A stretch of DNA of 6,907 nucleotides. It comes from an uncultured Bacteroidales bacterium. GTDB taxonomy: Bacteria > Bacteroidota > Bacteroidia > Bacteroidales > Muribaculaceae. Within the stretch, counting starts at the first letter, position 1. Every line of letters begins with the position of its first letter. The stretch lies in NCBI GenBank assembly GCA_900552315.1, contig URZM01000111.1:1-6907 (forward strand). The letters are read 5' to 3'. The notes beneath the pieces were generated by a model that saw only the letters and a list, made by a program, of their open reading frames with translations, made no database searches and was not told the origin of the DNA. The position numbers and the translations under genes are program-made. Shown in pieces: positions 6,252-6,907 of this stretch.

Positions 6252-6728
6252 TTATTTCACTTTGTTTATATCGATTACTGTGGGATTCACGCTCTGGTGG
6301 GGATGCTCAGCGCCGTTGTAGACGTAGAGGTTGGTGAGCTGGCGGGCACCGAGCTTGGTCTTGGGGAGCATGCCCTTCACCACCTTGTCGAAGAGGGGGT
6401 GACGGCCGTTGGCACGCACCTTGAGGCTCTTCTTCATCAGAGTCTCGGGCGTGAACTCGCGCTGGCCTCCGGGATAGCCGGTGTAACGAAGGTACACGCG
6501 GTCGGTGAACTTGGAACCGGTCATCTTCACCTTGTCGGCGTTAATCACGATGACGTTGTCGCCGCAGTCCATGTTGGGAGTGAAGCTGGGCTTGTTTTTG
6601 CCGCGAAGAATCAGGGCGATTTTAGCGCACAGGCGACCGAGCACCTGGTCGGTAGCGTCAACCACCACCCACTCTTTCTTGATAGTGGCGGGTGTTGCAG
6701 AGAGAGTCTTATAGCTTAAAGAATCCAC
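6252..6728 (-). CDS. rplM: 50S ribosomal protein L13
   Basis: L13 is an early assembly protein of the large subunit that binds 23S rRNA. The 158-residue sequence contains the family blocks EWVVVDATDQVLGRLCAK (19-36), DCGDNVIVINADKVKMTG (54-71), YTGYPGGQRE (82-91), and VKGMLPKTKLGARQ (117-130) followed by LYVYNGAEHPH. It is a little longer than the 142 residues of E. coli, mainly through an N-terminal extension (MDSLSYKTLSATPATIK) that Bacteroides L13 also has as I recall it. The start is GTG at 6728; no in-frame ATG lies between it and the upstream stop, and the N-terminus then matches relatives. It is the first gene of the operon, with a promoter at 6840-6870 and a leader of about 105 nt. 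In E. coli L13 represses its own operon; whether that holds here is not visible. Confidence 0.98.
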   Translation of the reverse strand: MDSLSYKTLSATPATIKKEWVVVDATDQVLGRLCAKIALILRGKNKPSFTPNMDCGDNVIVINADKVKMTGSKFTDRVYLRYTGYPGGQREFTPETLMKKSLKVRANGRHPLFDKVVKGMLPKTKLGARQLTNLYVYNGAEHPHQSVNPTVIDINKVK

Positions 6729-6763
6729 TTTAGAAATTGATTATTAAATAGTTATACACCTTT

Positions 6764-6806
6764 GCGACGTACACTCCCGTTGGTCGGCCAAAACCCTCGG
6801 ACGCGC
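6764..6806 (-). promoter_or_regulatory. Possible folded element in the rplM leader
   Basis: On the - strand GCGCGT (6801-6806) can pair with ACGTCGC (6764-6770) with one bulged T. Inside, CCG (6798-6800) can pair with CGG (6777-6779), and TTGG/CCAA close a 4-nt CCGA loop (6780-6791). The element lies within the predicted transcript, and 35 nt of AT-rich sequence separates it from the GTG start. Each helix is short, so the fold is tentative. A leader site for L13 control is one reading. Confidence 0.35.
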
Positions 6807-6839
6807 TGTCACACAGTTGATTTGGATATAATCGGCGTG

Positions 6840-6870
6840 CAAAATTACTATTTTTTTTTCAATCCACCAA
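6840..6870 (-). promoter_or_regulatory. Bacteroidota-type promoter of the rplM-rpsI-rpsB-tsf operon
   Basis: On the - strand TTG (complement of 6868-6870) is followed after 20 nt by TAATTTTG (complement of 6840-6847), which matches TAnnTTTG. The spacer holds a run of nine A (6851-6859), which may bend DNA and strengthen the promoter. The -7 element ends 111 nt before the GTG start, so the leader is about 105 nt. With the terminator at 3686-3735 this makes the whole operon visible as one transcription unit. Confidence 0.7.
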
Positions 6871-6907
6871 CTCCGCCCCGAAATTTCACAATTTTCTGAC
6901 ACGGCTC

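Noticed and set aside
1..6907. CRISPR arrays, transposon ends, tRNA or rRNA genes, defence systems
   Set aside because: No spaced repeats, terminal inverted repeats with transposase, cloverleaf sequences or related protein motifs were seen; the coding content is housekeeping plus one broken secreted protein gene.

Overview
The window looks like chromosomal DNA from a member of the Bacteroidales (Bacteroidota). Three things point there. The order rplM-rpsI-rpsB-tsf is typical of this group. Two promoters fit the Bacteroidota pattern (TTTG or TTG, about 19-20 nt, then TAnnTTTG). The penicillin-binding protein and the broken secreted protein at the left edge also resemble families from this phylum. 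A Muribaculaceae- or Prevotella-like source is a guess; family level cannot be fixed by reading alone.

Layout from left to right. Positions 1-774 (+ strand) hold the 3' part of a probable secreted protein that enters from outside the window and is split by an apparent frameshift near a CCCC run at 219-222. A hairpin at 806-847 sits between this gene and the convergent gene on its right and can serve both as terminator. Positions 901-3390 (- strand) encode a class A penicillin-binding protein (PBP1A type) with all expected glycosyltransferase and transpeptidase motifs. Its upstream region (3391-3761) holds a perfect 10-bp hairpin in the predicted 5' leader, a near-ideal Bacteroidota promoter, and the terminator of the next operon. 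Positions 3762-6728 (- strand) are a complete translation operon: rplM (L13), rpsI (S9), rpsB (S2) and tsf (EF-Ts). Its promoter lies at 6840-6870 and its terminator at 3686-3735. A 241-nt gap between rpsI and rpsB has no gene but can fold into several hairpins.

How the genes relate. The four-gene operon makes ribosomal proteins of both subunits plus the guanine-nucleotide exchange factor for EF-Tu, so its products all serve translation. The PBP is a separate transcription unit for peptidoglycan synthesis; it follows tsf on the same strand but is insulated by a terminator and its own promoter. The left-edge gene is unrelated accessory sequence.

No mobile element, CRISPR array, defence system, rRNA or tRNA was seen. 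The coding content is ordinary. The points worth a second look are RNA-level: the structured rpsB leader, the possible rplM leader structure, the hairpin in the PBP leader, and the frameshift in the secreted protein.
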